From contig NZ_CP044067.1 of NCBI RefSeq assembly GCF_008693385.1, positions 682,001 to 746,000 of the forward strand: a DNA stretch of 64,000 bases. The letters run 5' to 3'. This document shows, piece after piece, positions 8,043 through 19,767 of the stretch. A model generated the notes under the pieces. It saw only the letters and a program-made list of their open reading frames with translations. It was not told the origin of the DNA and ran no database searches. Within the stretch, counting starts at the first letter, position 1. The number at the start of each line of letters is the position of its first letter. A program made the position numbers and the translations under genes. Source of the stretch: Cupriavidus pauculus (lineage in GTDB: Bacteria > Pseudomonadota > Gammaproteobacteria > Burkholderiales > Burkholderiaceae).

Positions 8043-8516
8043 TCAGGTCTCGAGCGGCATCGCGCTCGTGCACTTGATCTCGTCGAGGCATACGCTCGAC
8101 TTTACGCCGCTCACGCCCGGTATGCGCATCAGCGTATCGAGCAGAAAGTCGGACAGCGACTTGAGGTCGCGCGCCACGACCTTGAGCACGTAGTCGATAT
8201 CGCCCGTCACCGAGAAGCACTCCTGGATCTGTGCGAGTTCGGCCACCAGCCCCTTGAACCTGGACAAGTCCCGGATGTGCCCGCGTTCCATCGTCACGTG
8301 GATGAACGCGGTCACCCCAAACCCGAGCGCCGCGCTATCGAGCCGCGCCTCGTACCGCTTGATGATGCCGGCCTCTTCCAGCCGGCGATGCCGCCGCAGC
8401 GTCTGCGCCGGCGACAGGCTGATGGCCTCGGCCAGTTCGAGGTTGGAGGCGCGTCCATGTTCCTGCAGCACGCCCAGCAAGCGCCGGTCGGTTCGATCGA
8501 GCTCCGGATTCTGCAC
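8043..8516 (-). CDS. Lrp/AsnC-family regulator
   Basis: 157 residues: N-terminal HTH (LDRTDRRLLGVLQEHGRASNLELAEAISLSPAQTLRRHRRLEEAGII, about residues 6-52) and a RAM ligand/oligomerisation domain (GDIDYVLKVVARDLKSLSDFL). Divergent from 4-hydroxyphenylpyruvate dioxygenase with a 231-bp gap, so it most likely controls tyrosine/phenylalanine catabolism in response to an amino acid. It has the perfect palindrome at 8532-8545 just upstream of its own start, consistent with autoregulation. Confidence 0.9.
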   Translation of the reverse strand: MQNPELDRTDRRLLGVLQEHGRASNLELAEAISLSPAQTLRRHRRLEEAGIIKRYEARLDSAALGFGVTAFIHVTMERGHIRDLSRFKGLVAELAQIQECFSVTGDIDYVLKVVARDLKSLSDFLLDTLMRIPGVSGVKSSVCLDEIKCTSAMPLET

Positions 8517-8531
8517 GTCGATTTCTCCTTA

Positions 8532-8545
8532 TCGTAGTTCTACGA
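8532..8545. promoter_or_regulatory. Palindrome upstream of the Lrp gene
   Basis: TCGTAG-TT-CTACGA is a perfect inverted repeat 16 bp upstream of the Lrp start codon. The sequence TACGAAAT at its right edge recurs at about 8584. This is a candidate Lrp binding array in the divergent promoter region 8517-8747. Confidence 0.5.
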
Positions 8546-8747
8546 AATTTCCTCTCACAACCTAGGGTTTCCCTTGGGATGTTACGAAATCCTATTTTGC
8601 GGGCGCGAATATACACTCGAATGGTTCGCTGCTGGCAGGGATGGTGCACCGAAGTCGGGAATATCGCATCTTTTGTCCCCGCCCGCGACTCGGTATTTAC
8701 GAGATCCCTGCAATATCCGGGCCTGACACCCGCAATAAAATTTCTCC

Positions 8748-9848
8748 ATGACCGACCTCTCCACGCAAACGCCCATGGCCGACCTCTTTGACAACCCGAT
8801 GCAGCTGATGGGATTCGAGTTCGTCGAATTCGCGTCGCCGATGCCGAATGTCCTCGAACCGCTGTTCGAGAAAATGGGCTTCACGCTCGTGGCACGCCAT
8901 CGTTCGAAGGACGTGGTGCTGTACCGCCAGGGCGACGTGAACTTCATCGTGAACCGCGAGCCGCACAGCCAGGCGGCCTACTTCGCGGCCGAGCACGGCC
9001 CGAGCGCCTGCGGCATGGCATTCCGCGTGAAGGATTCGCACAAGGCGTACGCCCGCGCGCTGGAACTCGGTGCGCAGCCCGTGGAGATTCCGACCGGCCC
9101 GATGGAGCTGCGCCTGCCCGCGATCAAGGGTATCGGCGGCGCGCCGCTGTACCTGATCGACCGGTTCGAGGACGGCAAGTCGATCTATGACATCGACTTC
9201 GAGTTCATCGAGGGCGTCGATCGCCGCCCCGAGGGGCATGGCCTGCGCGTGATCGACCACCTGACGCACAACGTCTATCGCGGCCGCATGACCTACTGGG
9301 CGAACTTCTACGAACGCCTCTTCAACTTCCGCGAAATCCGCTACTTCGACATCCAGGGCGAGTACACGGGCCTCACGTCCAAGGCGATGACCGCGCCCGA
9401 CGGCCGCATCCGCATTCCGCTCAACGAGGAATCGTCGAAGGGCAGCGGCCAGATCGAGGAATTCCTGATGGCGTTCAACGGCGAAGGCATCCAGCACATC
9501 GCGTTCCTGACGGACAACCTCATCGAGGTGATCGATCGCCTGCAGATGGCCGGCGTGGAGCTGATGACGGCACCGAACGACTATTACTACGAAGCGCTGG
9601 AGACGCGCCTGCCCGGACATGGCCAGCCCGTGGACCAGCTCAAGGCGCGCGGCATCCTGCTGGACGGCACCACGGCCGACGGCAAGCCGCGGCTGCTGCT
9701 GCAGATCTTCTCCAAGACCGTGCTCGGCCCGGTGTTCTTCGAGTACATCCAGCGCAGCGGCGACGAGGGCTTTGGCGAGGGCAACTTCAAGGCGCTGTTC
9801 GAGTCGCTCGAGCGCGACCAGATCGCCCGCGGCACGTTGAAGGTTTGA
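8748..9848 (+). CDS. hppD: 4-hydroxyphenylpyruvate dioxygenase
   Basis: 366 residues. It converts 4-hydroxyphenylpyruvate to homogentisate with Fe(II) and O2 (tyrosine catabolism, cytoplasm). The two-barrel vicinal-oxygen-chelate fold shows the iron ligands H171 (IDHLTHNV), H250 (GIQHIAF) and E332 (FFEYIQR). The C-terminal [13 protein letters not shown] helix that gates the active site is present. It is followed by the aromatic aminotransferase that makes its substrate, on the same strand. The Lrp-family regulator is divergent upstream. Confidence 0.97.
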   Translation: MTDLSTQTPMADLFDNPMQLMGFEFVEFASPMPNVLEPLFEKMGFTLVARHRSKDVVLYRQGDVNFIVNREPHSQAAYFAAEHGPSACGMAFRVKDSHKAYARALELGAQPVEIPTGPMELRLPAIKGIGGAPLYLIDRFEDGKSIYDIDFEFIEGVDRRPEGHGLRVIDHLTHNVYRGRMTYWANFYERLFNFREIRYFDIQGEYTGLTSKAMTAPDGRIRIPLNEESSKGSGQIEEFLMAFNGEGIQHIAFLTDNLIEVIDRLQMAGVELMTAPNDYYYEALETRLPGHGQPVDQLKARGILLDGTTADGKPRLLLQIFSKTVLGPVFFEYIQRSGDEGFGEGNFKALFESLERDQIARGTLKV

Positions 9849-9864
9849 ACGGTTTTGCCGGGAT

Positions 9865-9894
9865 GGCCCCCGCGCGAGACGGCGCAAGGGGGCC
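9865..9894 (+). terminator. Hairpin after hppD
   Basis: A 7-bp stem (GGCCCCC at 9865-9871 with GGGGGCC at 9888-9894) lies 16 bp after the hppD stop. A TTTTT run comes only 12 bases later, so termination strength is uncertain and read-through into the aminotransferase is possible. Confidence 0.35.
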
Positions 9895-9978
9895 GATCGC
9901 GGTCATTTTTGTCGTAAGCTATCGGTTTTGGCGGCGTGCTGCCGCCCGCGCTCCCTCCACTCTCTGCCAAGCCAGCCC

Positions 9979-11175
9979 ATGTTCCAACATATCGAGGCCT
10001 TTCCGGGCGATCCCATCCTCTCGCTCAACGAAGACTTCCAGCAGGACCCGCGCACCAACAAGGTCAACCTGAGCATCGGTATCTATTTCGATGACGATGG
10101 CCGGCTGCCCGTCATGAAGGCCGTGGCCGAGGCGGAAGCCGCGCTGCTGGCCGACATGGGTCCGCGGCCATACCTGCCGATGTCGGGCATGGCCGCGTAT
10201 CGCCAGGCCGTGCAGGCGCTGGTCTTCGGCGAAGACAATCCGGCGCGCGTGGATGGCCGCATCGCCACGCTGCAGACGCTGGGCGGTTCCGGCGCGCTGC
10301 GCGTCGGCGCGGACTTCCTCAAGCGCTATTTCCCCAACACCGAGCTGTGGCTCAGCGACCCCAGCTGGGAGAACCACCGCGTGGTGTTCGAGCGCGCGGG
10401 CTTCAAGGTCAACAGCTATCCGTACTACGACCCGGCGACCGGCGGCCTGAAGTTCGACGAGATGCTTGCCGCGATCAAGCAGATTCCGCAGGGCGGCATC
10501 GTGCTGCTGCATGCGTGCTGCCACAACCCGACCGGCGTCGATCTGAACGACGCGCAATGGCTGCAGGTCATCGACGTGGTCAAGCAGCGCAAGCTGCTGC
10601 CGTTCGTCGATATGGCCTATCAGGGTTTCGGTTCGAACCTCGATGACGACGCGTTCGTCGTGCGCGAACTCGCGCGCCAGGGCGTGCCGGCGCTCGTCGC
10701 CAATTCGTTCTCGAAGAACTTCTCGCTGTATGGCGAGCGTTGCGGCGGACTGAGCGTGATCTGCCAGAGCGCCGACGAAGCGGGCCGCGTGCTCGGTCAG
10801 CTGACCGGTGCCGTGCGCGCGAACTACAGCAACCCGCCGACGCATGGCGCGCGCGTGGTGGCTCGCGTGCTGACCTCGCCCGATCTGCGCGCGAGCTGGC
10901 AGCAGGAACTGGCCTCGATGTGCGATCGTATCGCGCGCATGCGTCAGGCCATCCATGACCAGCTGCGCGAGCATGTGACCGGCGAGAAGCTGTCGCGTTA
11001 CATCAAGCAGCGCGGCATGTTCACGTACACGGGGCTGACGGCCGATCAGGTCGATCGCCTCAAGAACGAGCATGGCGTGTATCTGCTGCGTTCGGGCCGT
11101 ATGTGCGTGGCTGGCTTGAACGAGCGAAACGTGGGCGTCGTGGCCCATGCCATCGGACAGGTCCTGAAGGATTAA
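9979..11175 (+). CDS. tyrB: Aromatic amino acid aminotransferase
   Basis: 398-residue class I aminotransferase. Visible PLP-site features are NPTG (183-186), SFSKNFSLYGERCGG with the Schiff-base lysine K246, and the C-terminal GRMCVAGLNERN with the carboxylate-binding Arg. The start MFQHIEAFPGDPI matches the AspC/TyrB family N-terminus; the upstream in-frame extension does not. It transaminates tyrosine or phenylalanine to the arylpyruvate used by the preceding dioxygenase. Aspartate activity cannot be excluded. Confidence 0.92.
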   Translation: MFQHIEAFPGDPILSLNEDFQQDPRTNKVNLSIGIYFDDDGRLPVMKAVAEAEAALLADMGPRPYLPMSGMAAYRQAVQALVFGEDNPARVDGRIATLQTLGGSGALRVGADFLKRYFPNTELWLSDPSWENHRVVFERAGFKVNSYPYYDPATGGLKFDEMLAAIKQIPQGGIVLLHACCHNPTGVDLNDAQWLQVIDVVKQRKLLPFVDMAYQGFGSNLDDDAFVVRELARQGVPALVANSFSKNFSLYGERCGGLSVICQSADEAGRVLGQLTGAVRANYSNPPTHGARVVARVLTSPDLRASWQQELASMCDRIARMRQAIHDQLREHVTGEKLSRYIKQRGMFTYTGLTADQVDRLKNEHGVYLLRSGRMCVAGLNERNVGVVAHAIGQVLKD

Positions 11176-11243
11176 GCGACTGTCAGCAAGCTCCTGCGGA
11201 TGGGGGTACCATTTCGGCCATTCCCTATCCGCACGGAGTTTTC

Positions 11244-11951
11244 ATGGCTTCAACTTTGGCCTCGTTCCCGATTCACGACAAGTGGCCTGCCTCCCACCCT
11301 GACCGCCTGCAGCTTTACTCGCTGCCCACGCCCAACGGCATCAAGGTGTCGCTGATGCTCGAAGAGACCGGTCTGCCGTACGAACCGCATGCCGTGCGCT
11401 TCGACAGCAACGATCAGCTCTCGCCCGCGTTTCTCTCGCTCAATCCGAACAACAAGATCCCGGCGATCCTCGATCCCGACGGTCCTGGCGGCAAGCCGCT
11501 GGCGCTGTTCGAATCGGGCGCGATCCTGATCTATCTGGCCGAGAAGACCGGCAAGTTCATGTCGGCCGATCCGGCCACGCGCTACGAGACCATCCAGTGG
11601 GTGATGTTCCAGATGGGCGGCATCGGTCCGATGTTCGGCCAGCTGGGGTTCTTCCACAAGTTCGCGGGCAAGGAGTACGAGGACAAGCGTCCGCGCGACC
11701 GCTACGTGGCGGAGTCGAAGCGGCTGCTGGGCGTGCTCAACGAACGGCTCAAGGGCCGCGCGTGGATCATGGGCGACGACTACACGATCGCCGATATGGC
11801 GACGTTCCCGTGGGTGCGCAATCTCGTGGGCTTCTACGAAGCGGGCGATATCGTCGGCATCCAGGACTTCCCCGAAGTGTCACGCGTGCTCGAAGCATTC
11901 GTGGCTCGGCCCGCCGTGCAGCGCGCGGTGAACATTCCTTCGCGCGACTGA
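11244..11951 (+). CDS. Glutathione S-transferase, YfcG/YghU-like
   Basis: 235 residues. The N-terminal thioredoxin-like domain has TPNGIKVSLMLEE, the Thr-Pro-Asn-Gly signature of the Nu-class (YfcG/YghU) GSTs that act as disulfide-bond reductases. NPNNKIPAILDPDG with the cis-Pro and ESGAILIYLAEK for glutathione binding follow, then an all-helical C-terminal domain ending with DYTIADMATFPWV. The start is the ATG about 10 bases after CGGAG. Cytoplasmic. It stands downstream of tyrB but need not be functionally linked. Confidence 0.9.
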   Translation: MASTLASFPIHDKWPASHPDRLQLYSLPTPNGIKVSLMLEETGLPYEPHAVRFDSNDQLSPAFLSLNPNNKIPAILDPDGPGGKPLALFESGAILIYLAEKTGKFMSADPATRYETIQWVMFQMGGIGPMFGQLGFFHKFAGKEYEDKRPRDRYVAESKRLLGVLNERLKGRAWIMGDDYTIADMATFPWVRNLVGFYEAGDIVGIQDFPEVSRVLEAFVARPAVQRAVNIPSRD

Positions 11952-11958
11952 TCCCATC

Positions 11959-12246
11959 ATGCAACCCATCGTCGTTGTCGCAACCATTACCGCGCAATCG
12001 GGCTCGGAAACCATTGTCCGCGATGCGCTCGTCCGCGCTGTCGAGGCGGTCAGAACGGAGCCAGGCTGCGAGCAGTATGACCTGAGCACGGACACCAGCC
12101 AGCCCGGCACGTTTGTCATGATCGAACGCTGGCGCAGCGAGGCGGATCTCGAAGCGCATGCCAATGCGCCGGCCTTCCTGGCCCTGGCCAAGACCATCAC
12201 CGGAATTGCGCAGCTGGATATCCGGCGCCTGACGCCGGTACGTTGA
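11959..12246 (+). CDS. Antibiotic-biosynthesis-monooxygenase (ABM) domain protein, YgiN-like
   Basis: A 95-residue single ABM domain of ferredoxin-like fold: VVVATITAQSGSETIVRDAL at the start, EPGCEQYDLSTDTSQPGTFVMIERW in the middle and HANAPAFLAL near the end. Small ABM proteins dimerise and act as quinol monooxygenases or dioxygen-dependent oxidases without a cofactor. It begins 7 bp after the GST gene, so they are probably co-transcribed and share an oxidative-stress or quinone role (inference). Confidence 0.82.
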   Translation: MQPIVVVATITAQSGSETIVRDALVRAVEAVRTEPGCEQYDLSTDTSQPGTFVMIERWRSEADLEAHANAPAFLALAKTITGIAQLDIRRLTPVR

Positions 12247-12300
12247 ACGTCTCGGTCGCCGCGTACTATGCTTCTCCCGTACATGACACAGGGAGGCAAG

Positions 12301-12819
12301 ATGTCAAACTTCAGCGGCCATTCTGGCAAGGTAAGCGTCGCCATCGCCTGCATGGCGGGCGCGCTGGCGTCATGCGCGTCGGGGATATCGGCTCCGCCCG
12401 AACTACAGCCCCCCGACGCGCGTGGCACGATCGCCGCGATGCATGCGTCGGGCGTGCAGATCTATCAGTGCAGGCGCGGGAACGACGGCCGGTTGTCGTG
12501 GACGTTCCTCGCACCGGAGGCGACGCTGAAGGATGACACGGGGCAGCGCGTCGTCCGGCATTACGCCGGACCGACGTGGGAGGCGCCCGATGGGAGCAAG
12601 GTGACAGGCAAGGTGCTGCAGCAGAAGGCCCAGGGCCCCGACAGCATTCCGTTGTTGCTGTTGCAGGCAACGAGCACCGGCGGGACGGGTCTGCTCTCGA
12701 AGACGCGGTATGTGCAACGGCTGAAGACCGAGGGCGGTGTGGCACCGGCTCAGGGTTGCACACAGGAGGGGCAGGAAAATCGCGTGCCCTACCGCGCGGA
12801 TTATGTGTTTCTGGAGTAG
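12301..12819 (+). CDS. DUF3455-type exported protein
   Basis: 172 residues with an N-terminal signal sequence ending in ALASCAS, which could be a lipobox (LASC). The body shows features of the DUF3455 family: an early GVQIYQCRRG segment, WTFLAPEATLKDDTGQ, and HYAGPTWEAPDGSKVTGK. GGGAGG lies 6-7 bases before the chosen ATG. Function of the family is unknown; periplasmic or outer-membrane-anchored location is inferred. Confidence 0.75.
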   Translation: MSNFSGHSGKVSVAIACMAGALASCASGISAPPELQPPDARGTIAAMHASGVQIYQCRRGNDGRLSWTFLAPEATLKDDTGQRVVRHYAGPTWEAPDGSKVTGKVLQQKAQGPDSIPLLLLQATSTGGTGLLSKTRYVQRLKTEGGVAPAQGCTQEGQENRVPYRADYVFLE

Positions 12820-12861
12820 CCCTCCAATCCATTCATGTGTCTCACAGCGAACCGGTTCAAT

Positions 12862-13851
12862 TCATTCGACCCGGATGTTGGCGTCTCGTATCAGATCTCC
12901 CCAACGCCTGGCCTCGTGCCGCACCTGCTGCTCGAATGCCTCCGGGGTGGAGCTGACGATATTGAACCCGTCACTGGCCATCTTGTTCCGGATCGCTGTA
13001 TCCGCCAGCGTCTTCGACAGCGCTGCCTGTATCTTCTGGAACACGTCTTTCGGCAATTGCGCGGGCGCGACCATGCCTACCCACGACTGGGCGACGTACC
13101 CCGGCAGCACGGCATCGACGGTAGGAATGCCGGGCAACTGCGGCGCAGGATCCTTGCTCGCGATAGCGACGATATGCGCGCGGCCGGTCTTCTCGTAGTT
13201 GATCACCGTCGGCAGGCTGGCGATCACCATATCGACCTCGCCGCCCAGTAGTGCCGTGAGCATCGGGCCGCCGCCGCGGTACGGCACATGCATCAGGTCG
13301 ATCCCCGCTTTCTTGCCGAAAGCGACGGGGTTGAGGTGATTGGAGCCCCCCACTCCCGAAGATCCGTAGGTCACGCCGCCGGGATTCGCTTTCGCTTTCG
13401 ACAGCAACGCCTGCAGCGACGTCAGCCCGGACTTCTTCGATGTGACGACGGCCATAGGCATCGTTCCGATCAGGCTCACATAATCGAACGACTTGAAGGT
13501 GTCGTACTTGATGTCGTACAGGCTCTGGTTCACGGCGTGCGAGTCGAACACCAGCAGCAACGTGTAGCCGTCAGGCGCCGCTCGCGCGGCCTCCGCGGTG
13601 CCGATCGTGCCCGACGCACCGCCGCGGTTGTCGACGACCACCGTCTGGCCGAGATTCTCCGAGAACTTCTGCGAGATCGTGCGCGCGACATAGTCCACGG
13701 AGCCACCGGGTGGGAACGGCACGATCAGACGTACGGGCTTGCTCGGATAGGTATCGGCGTGGCCTGCGGCGGGAGCCAGTACGAGCATGGCCCCCGCGAT
13801 CGCCGCGCCGACGCGGTTGCGGATGGTGTTGCGAATGCTTTTATTGTTCAT
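12862..13851 (-). CDS. Bug-family (TTT) periplasmic solute-binding protein
   Basis: 329 residues with a signal peptide (ending AAGHA). The Bug fold marks are the N-terminal YPSKPVRLIVPFPPGGSVDYVAR loop, the VVVDNRGGASGTIGTAEAARAAPDGYT segment, and HVPYRGGGPMLTALLGG. A very strong AGGAGGAG precedes the start. It is the last gene of a minus-strand operon with the CoA-transferase and the dehydrogenase/reductase fusion, so it probably captures a carboxylate metabolised by them. No TctA/TctB permease genes are nearby. Confidence 0.92.
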   Translation of the reverse strand: MNNKSIRNTIRNRVGAAIAGAMLVLAPAAGHADTYPSKPVRLIVPFPPGGSVDYVARTISQKFSENLGQTVVVDNRGGASGTIGTAEAARAAPDGYTLLLVFDSHAVNQSLYDIKYDTFKSFDYVSLIGTMPMAVVTSKKSGLTSLQALLSKAKANPGGVTYGSSGVGGSNHLNPVAFGKKAGIDLMHVPYRGGGPMLTALLGGEVDMVIASLPTVINYEKTGRAHIVAIASKDPAPQLPGIPTVDAVLPGYVAQSWVGMVAPAQLPKDVFQKIQAALSKTLADTAIRNKMASDGFNIVSSTPEAFEQQVRHEARRWGDLIRDANIRVE

Positions 13852-13890
13852 CGTTGTCTCCTCCTTCTCGGGGTGTCCTGCTCGCGGGGG

Positions 13891-16097
<2,207 letters not shown>

Positions 16098-16101
<4 letters not shown>

Positions 16102-17300
16102 GCCGTAGCCTCGCAAGCGTCGGCGATGGCGCCGCTTTGCAGGAGCGCGTCGATGCGGGCCGCGGAATAGCCGGCCACCTCGCGCAGGACGCGCGCGGTA
16201 TCGGCACCGTGCGCGGGTGGATATGCCAGCGATGGCGCGTCCGCGAACTTGAAGGGGTTGCCGAGCATGGGCACCGCGGTGCCGTCCGCGGGATGTGCGA
16301 CCTGTTCGACCATGCGCCGCTCGTGGACCACCGGATGCGCAAGGGCCTCGCTGACGTTCAGGACGACGGCCGCCGGCACACGGGCTTCCGTAAAGATCGA
16401 TTCCCATTCGGACGCGGGCCGCGTGACGATGGTGTCCGCGAGTTCTCGCGTGAGCGCCGGCACGTTCGCGATGCGCGCGGCACCGTCGAGGAAGCGCGGA
16501 TCGTCCGCGAGCTCGGGGCGTCCTATCGACTCGCAAAGCTTGCGCCAGAAATGTTCGCCCGTCGGCGCGAGCGCGATCCACCTTCCATCGGCGGTCTGGA
16601 AGATATCGCTCGGCGCGATCATGGCGTGCCGTGCGCCACCCGCCTGCGGCATCGCGCCGCCGCATAGCCAGCCCTGCGCCTGCCAGGTCATCATGGCCAC
16701 CTGCGCGTCGAACAGGGAAACCTGCACGCATTCGCCCTTCCCCGTCGCCTGGGCACGGCACAGCGCCGCCACCGTGCCGAGCGCGAGATACAGGCCTCCG
16801 GCCAGATCGGCCACCTGATAGCCCACGCGCACGGGCTGCCTGCCTGCTTCACCCGTGATGCTCATCAGCCCGGACATTGCCTGCAGCATGAGGTCGAAGG
16901 CCGGGGCGTTCGCATACTCGCCCTGATCATGTAGCCCGATCATCTGCGCCACGACGATGCGCGGATTGATGGCGGCCAGCGTCTCGAAATCCAGCCCCAG
17001 CCGCTTGGGTACGGACGGCGCGAAACCGTAGATCACGGCATCGGCTTCGCGCAGCAGATCGTGAAAGGCTTCCTTGCCGCCGGGCGTCTTCAGGTCGAGC
17101 GCGATGCCGCGCTTCCCGCGATTGACCGACAGGAAGAACGGCGAGTCCCCGGCCTCGGTGAGGGGCGGCACGCGCCGTGCCGTGTCCCCGTCGAGTGTCT
17201 CCACCTTGATCACGTCCGCACCGAGCTGCGCGAGCAACTGTCCCGCGAACGGTCCGCCCAGTACCCAGCTCAGATCCAGCACTCGCCTGCCTGCCAGCAT
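16098..17300 (-). CDS. Family III CoA-transferase (CaiB/BaiF type)
   Basis: 400 residues. N-terminal LAGRRVLDLSWVLGGPFAGQLLAQLGADVIKVE is the classic start of the family. The catalytic Asp is D136 in NAPAFDLMLQAMSG. GYQVADLAGGLYLALG and KGECVQVSLFDAQV complete the core. It activates a carboxylic acid by moving CoA from a donor acyl-CoA. It is first in the minus-strand operon and overlaps the dehydrogenase by 4 bases, so the activated acid is the likely dehydrogenase substrate. The LysR gene is divergent upstream. Confidence 0.92.
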
Positions 17301-17431
17301 GTCGTCTCCTCTCCCTCATGGGATGAATATTCCTCACACTGCGGTGCCGCGCCCTGTGCGCGCCGCGTGCGGAGCAGGAGCATTTGACTCTCTCGACCGA
17401 CCGGCATCAAACGATATAAACTGGCCGCTAA

Positions 17432-17448
17432 TGTTAGCTTTCCTAACA
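17432..17448. promoter_or_regulatory. Inverted repeat before the LysR gene
   Basis: TGTTAG-N5-CTAACA lies 2 bp upstream of the LysR ATG at 17451, in the 150-bp divergent region with the CoA-transferase operon. It is a likely LysR autoregulatory site. Confidence 0.5.
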
Positions 17449-17450
17449 CT

Positions 17451-18356
17451 ATGCAAAGACTACCCCCACTCAATTCGATCCGGGCCTTCGAGGCTGCCGG
17501 CAGGCTGCGCAGCTTTTCGCGCGCGGCGGACGAGCTTTCCGTCACGCATGCCGCGGTGAGCCACCAGATCAAGGCGCTGGAACAATCGCTGGGTGTATTG
17601 CTCTTCCACCGGCTGGGGCGATCGGTGCAACTGACCGATCAGGGACGGCTCTATCTCGACTCCATCAGTCCCGCGCTGGCCGCGATCGCGTCCGCATCGC
17701 GGCGCATTCGCGCGCATGAAGTGCTGCGAGTCAACGCATTGCCCACCATCACCATGCGATGGATCTTTCCACGGCTCGCCGCGTTCCGCGCGCTGCATCC
17801 GCACGTCGAGGTGGAGATATCCACGGGCCTCGAGCCTATGAGCCAGATACCCGCGAACGTCGATGTCGTCATTCGCCGCGAGCCGCAGGAGGTCATGGGA
17901 CTACACAAGGTGAAGGTCGTTTCGGAAACCGCGTTTCCCGTATGCTCGCCGGCGCTGCTCGAGCGCGCGCCGTTATCGACCATCGCAGACCTGGCCCACC
18001 ATACGATCCTGCACTGCCCGGCGCGCCGCACGGCATGGGACGACTGGCTGGCGGCGGTACAGCACACGCGCGTGGTCCCCGCGCAATCCCTCGAACTGGA
18101 GCATCTGTACTTCTGCCTGCAGGCCGCAATCGACGGCCTCGGCGTGGCGATGGGCTACTCGCCCCTCGTTGCTACGGACCTTGCGGCCGGACGTCTCGTC
18201 GCACCGTTCGGGGCGCTGGAACTCACTACACCGGGCTATTTTCTGATCACGCGCGCCGAACGGCAGCATGATCCCATCGTGAAGACTTTCTGCGATTGGA
18301 TGATCGAGCAGGGGTCCCTATTTGATGCGAGCGTCTCCCAAATAGTATTGGGCTGA
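17451..18356 (+). CDS. LysR-family regulator, GcvA-like
   Basis: 301 residues. N-terminal MQRLPPLNSIRAFEAAGRLRSFSRAADELSVTHAAVSHQIKALEQSLG is typical of the GcvA/AmpR subgroup. The effector domain follows from about residue 90. It is divergent from the CoA-transferase operon and probably controls it in response to an intermediate. Its stop codon directly abuts the convergent BKACE stop codon, with no spacer. Confidence 0.9.
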   Translation: MQRLPPLNSIRAFEAAGRLRSFSRAADELSVTHAAVSHQIKALEQSLGVLLFHRLGRSVQLTDQGRLYLDSISPALAAIASASRRIRAHEVLRVNALPTITMRWIFPRLAAFRALHPHVEVEISTGLEPMSQIPANVDVVIRREPQEVMGLHKVKVVSETAFPVCSPALLERAPLSTIADLAHHTILHCPARRTAWDDWLAAVQHTRVVPAQSLELEHLYFCLQAAIDGLGVAMGYSPLVATDLAAGRLVAPFGALELTTPGYFLITRAERQHDPIVKTFCDWMIEQGSLFDASVSQIVLG

Positions 18357-19292
18357 TCAGGCGTGACGGAGAGGAGGCGAGAAGCGTGGACGCGCGGAAG
18401 TATCGGTCCTGGGGAGTCCGAGCATTTCACGGGCCTCCGCGGGCGACGCAATGTCGTAATCCATTTCGCGCAGAATGCGCACGGTGCGTTCGACCAGTTC
18501 GACATTGCGGGCAAGTTGCCCCTGGCGGTAGTACAAATTGTCTTCCAGACCGACCCGGATCATCTGGCCGCCAAGCAGCAGCGAGTTGATTCCTGCCGGC
18601 AATTGCGCCGGGCCGATCCCGCTCACGCAGAAGATGCTCTCTTCTGGCAACAGGTCGACCATGTACTGCAAGCCCTTCGGGCTATAGGGCATCGCGTTCT
18701 GAAAGCCGCGGTGCGCGTTCATGACCAGGTTGAACACGTATGGCGGTTCGTCCAGCCCCATCTGAATCAAGGTCGTCGCGTCCTGGACGATATGGGTGGG
18801 GCTAAAGACCTCCCATTCGGGCTTGATTCCGCGCGTCTTCATTGCTTCCGCAAGAAACCGGCCGCGCGATGGCGACGTGTTGAGCAGGACTTCCTTGCCA
18901 CCGAACGAAGCCACGAACGTGAAAGCGTCGAGGGTACACATTTCGGCCCCCGCTTCCATTCCCTTGATACGCTCTTCCCAAACGGTGTCCCACATCCCGC
19001 CCTCGATCGGCCGGATCATGTCGCCGTGGACACCGCCGCCAGTCGAGTTATTGATGACGATGTCGCATGCCGCGCGGATGCGTGCGTTGATATCCGCGTA
19101 GATATCGGCGTTGCACGTGGCTTCGTCGTCCGGACGCCGGGCATGTATGGCCACAACACTTGCGCCAGCGTTGTAGCAGTCGTACACGTCGCGTGCGATC
19201 TCCTCTGGCTGCGTCGGCAGGTAAGGATTCTGTGACTTGAATGCCATGCCGCCCGTTGGTGCGACGAGGACTATCACCTTGTTCTTCGCCAT
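18357..19292 (-). CDS. Beta-keto acid cleavage enzyme (BKACE, DUF849)
   Basis: 311 residues, TIM-barrel. BKACEs condense a beta-keto acid with acetyl-CoA and split it into acetoacetate and a new acyl-CoA. Family marks are KVIVLVAPTGG at the N-terminus, NNSTGGG, FVASFGGKEVLLNTSPSR, and VGLEDNLYYRQG carrying the metal-ligand Glu. The usual HxHxR metal motif reads A48-I49-H50-A51-R52, so the first zinc-binding His is Ala here. It is the third gene of an operon with a beta-amino-acid aminotransferase and a thioesterase, which supply the keto acid and hydrolyse the CoA product. A BKACE-thioesterase pair also occurs in carnitine catabolism. The start at 19292 gives MAKNKVIVLV. Confidence 0.88.
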   Translation of the reverse strand: MAKNKVIVLVAPTGGMAFKSQNPYLPTQPEEIARDVYDCYNAGASVVAIHARRPDDEATCNADIYADINARIRAACDIVINNSTGGGVHGDMIRPIEGGMWDTVWEERIKGMEAGAEMCTLDAFTFVASFGGKEVLLNTSPSRGRFLAEAMKTRGIKPEWEVFSPTHIVQDATTLIQMGLDEPPYVFNLVMNAHRGFQNAMPYSPKGLQYMVDLLPEESIFCVSGIGPAQLPAGINSLLLGGQMIRVGLEDNLYYRQGQLARNVELVERTVRILREMDYDIASPAEAREMLGLPRTDTSARPRFSPPLRHA

Positions 19293-19302
19293 GAAAACCT
19301 GC

Positions 19303-19767
19303 TCACTCCCTTCTCGATGCAGCCATCGGCGCATCGTCGCGCACGGCATACTGAAGCATGCGCTCGCGCAAATCTTCCGGAATCGATATCGCCACGCGTC
19401 TGTCGAATGAGAGAAATACGATCGTCTGCGATATCTCGACCCGGACCTCGTGGTGACACACGGCCCTCAAGGCGAGCGATACGGAGCTGTCCCCCACGCG
19501 AGTAACAGCCAACTGCATTCGCAGGCTATCGCCGATCTTGCTTGGCGATTTGAAATCGACCTCGAGGTGGACGGTCGGTACACCCGTCCGTCGCACCGAG
19601 ATCAGATTCGCGTAGTTGACTTGCAGGCCTTCGTTGAACCAGTCTTCGATCAGCTCATGAAAGAGCACGAAATACTGCGGATAGAACACGATGCCCGCAG
19701 GATCGCAGTGCTGAAACCTCACCAGTTTTCTGCACTCGAATGCACCCACGACATTCGGCTGCGTCAT
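19303..19767 (-). CDS. Acyl-CoA thioesterase, 4-hydroxybenzoyl-CoA thioesterase type
   Basis: 154-residue single hot-dog domain. VRFQHCDPAGIVFYPQYFVLFHELIEDWF contains the catalytic Asp (D22) and the helix typical of Pseudomonas-type 4HBT enzymes, a group that includes benzoyl-CoA and hydroxybenzoyl-CoA hydrolases. It overlaps the upstream aminotransferase by 4 bases and is followed 10 bp later by the BKACE gene, so it probably hydrolyses the acyl-CoA the BKACE makes. An aromatic acyl-CoA is suggested by the subfamily, not proven. Confidence 0.88.
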   Translation of the reverse strand: MTQPNVVGAFECRKLVRFQHCDPAGIVFYPQYFVLFHELIEDWFNEGLQVNYANLISVRRTGVPTVHLEVDFKSPSKIGDSLRMQLAVTRVGDSSVSLALRAVCHHEVRVEISQTIVFLSFDRRVAISIPEDLRERMLQYAVRDDAPMAASRRE

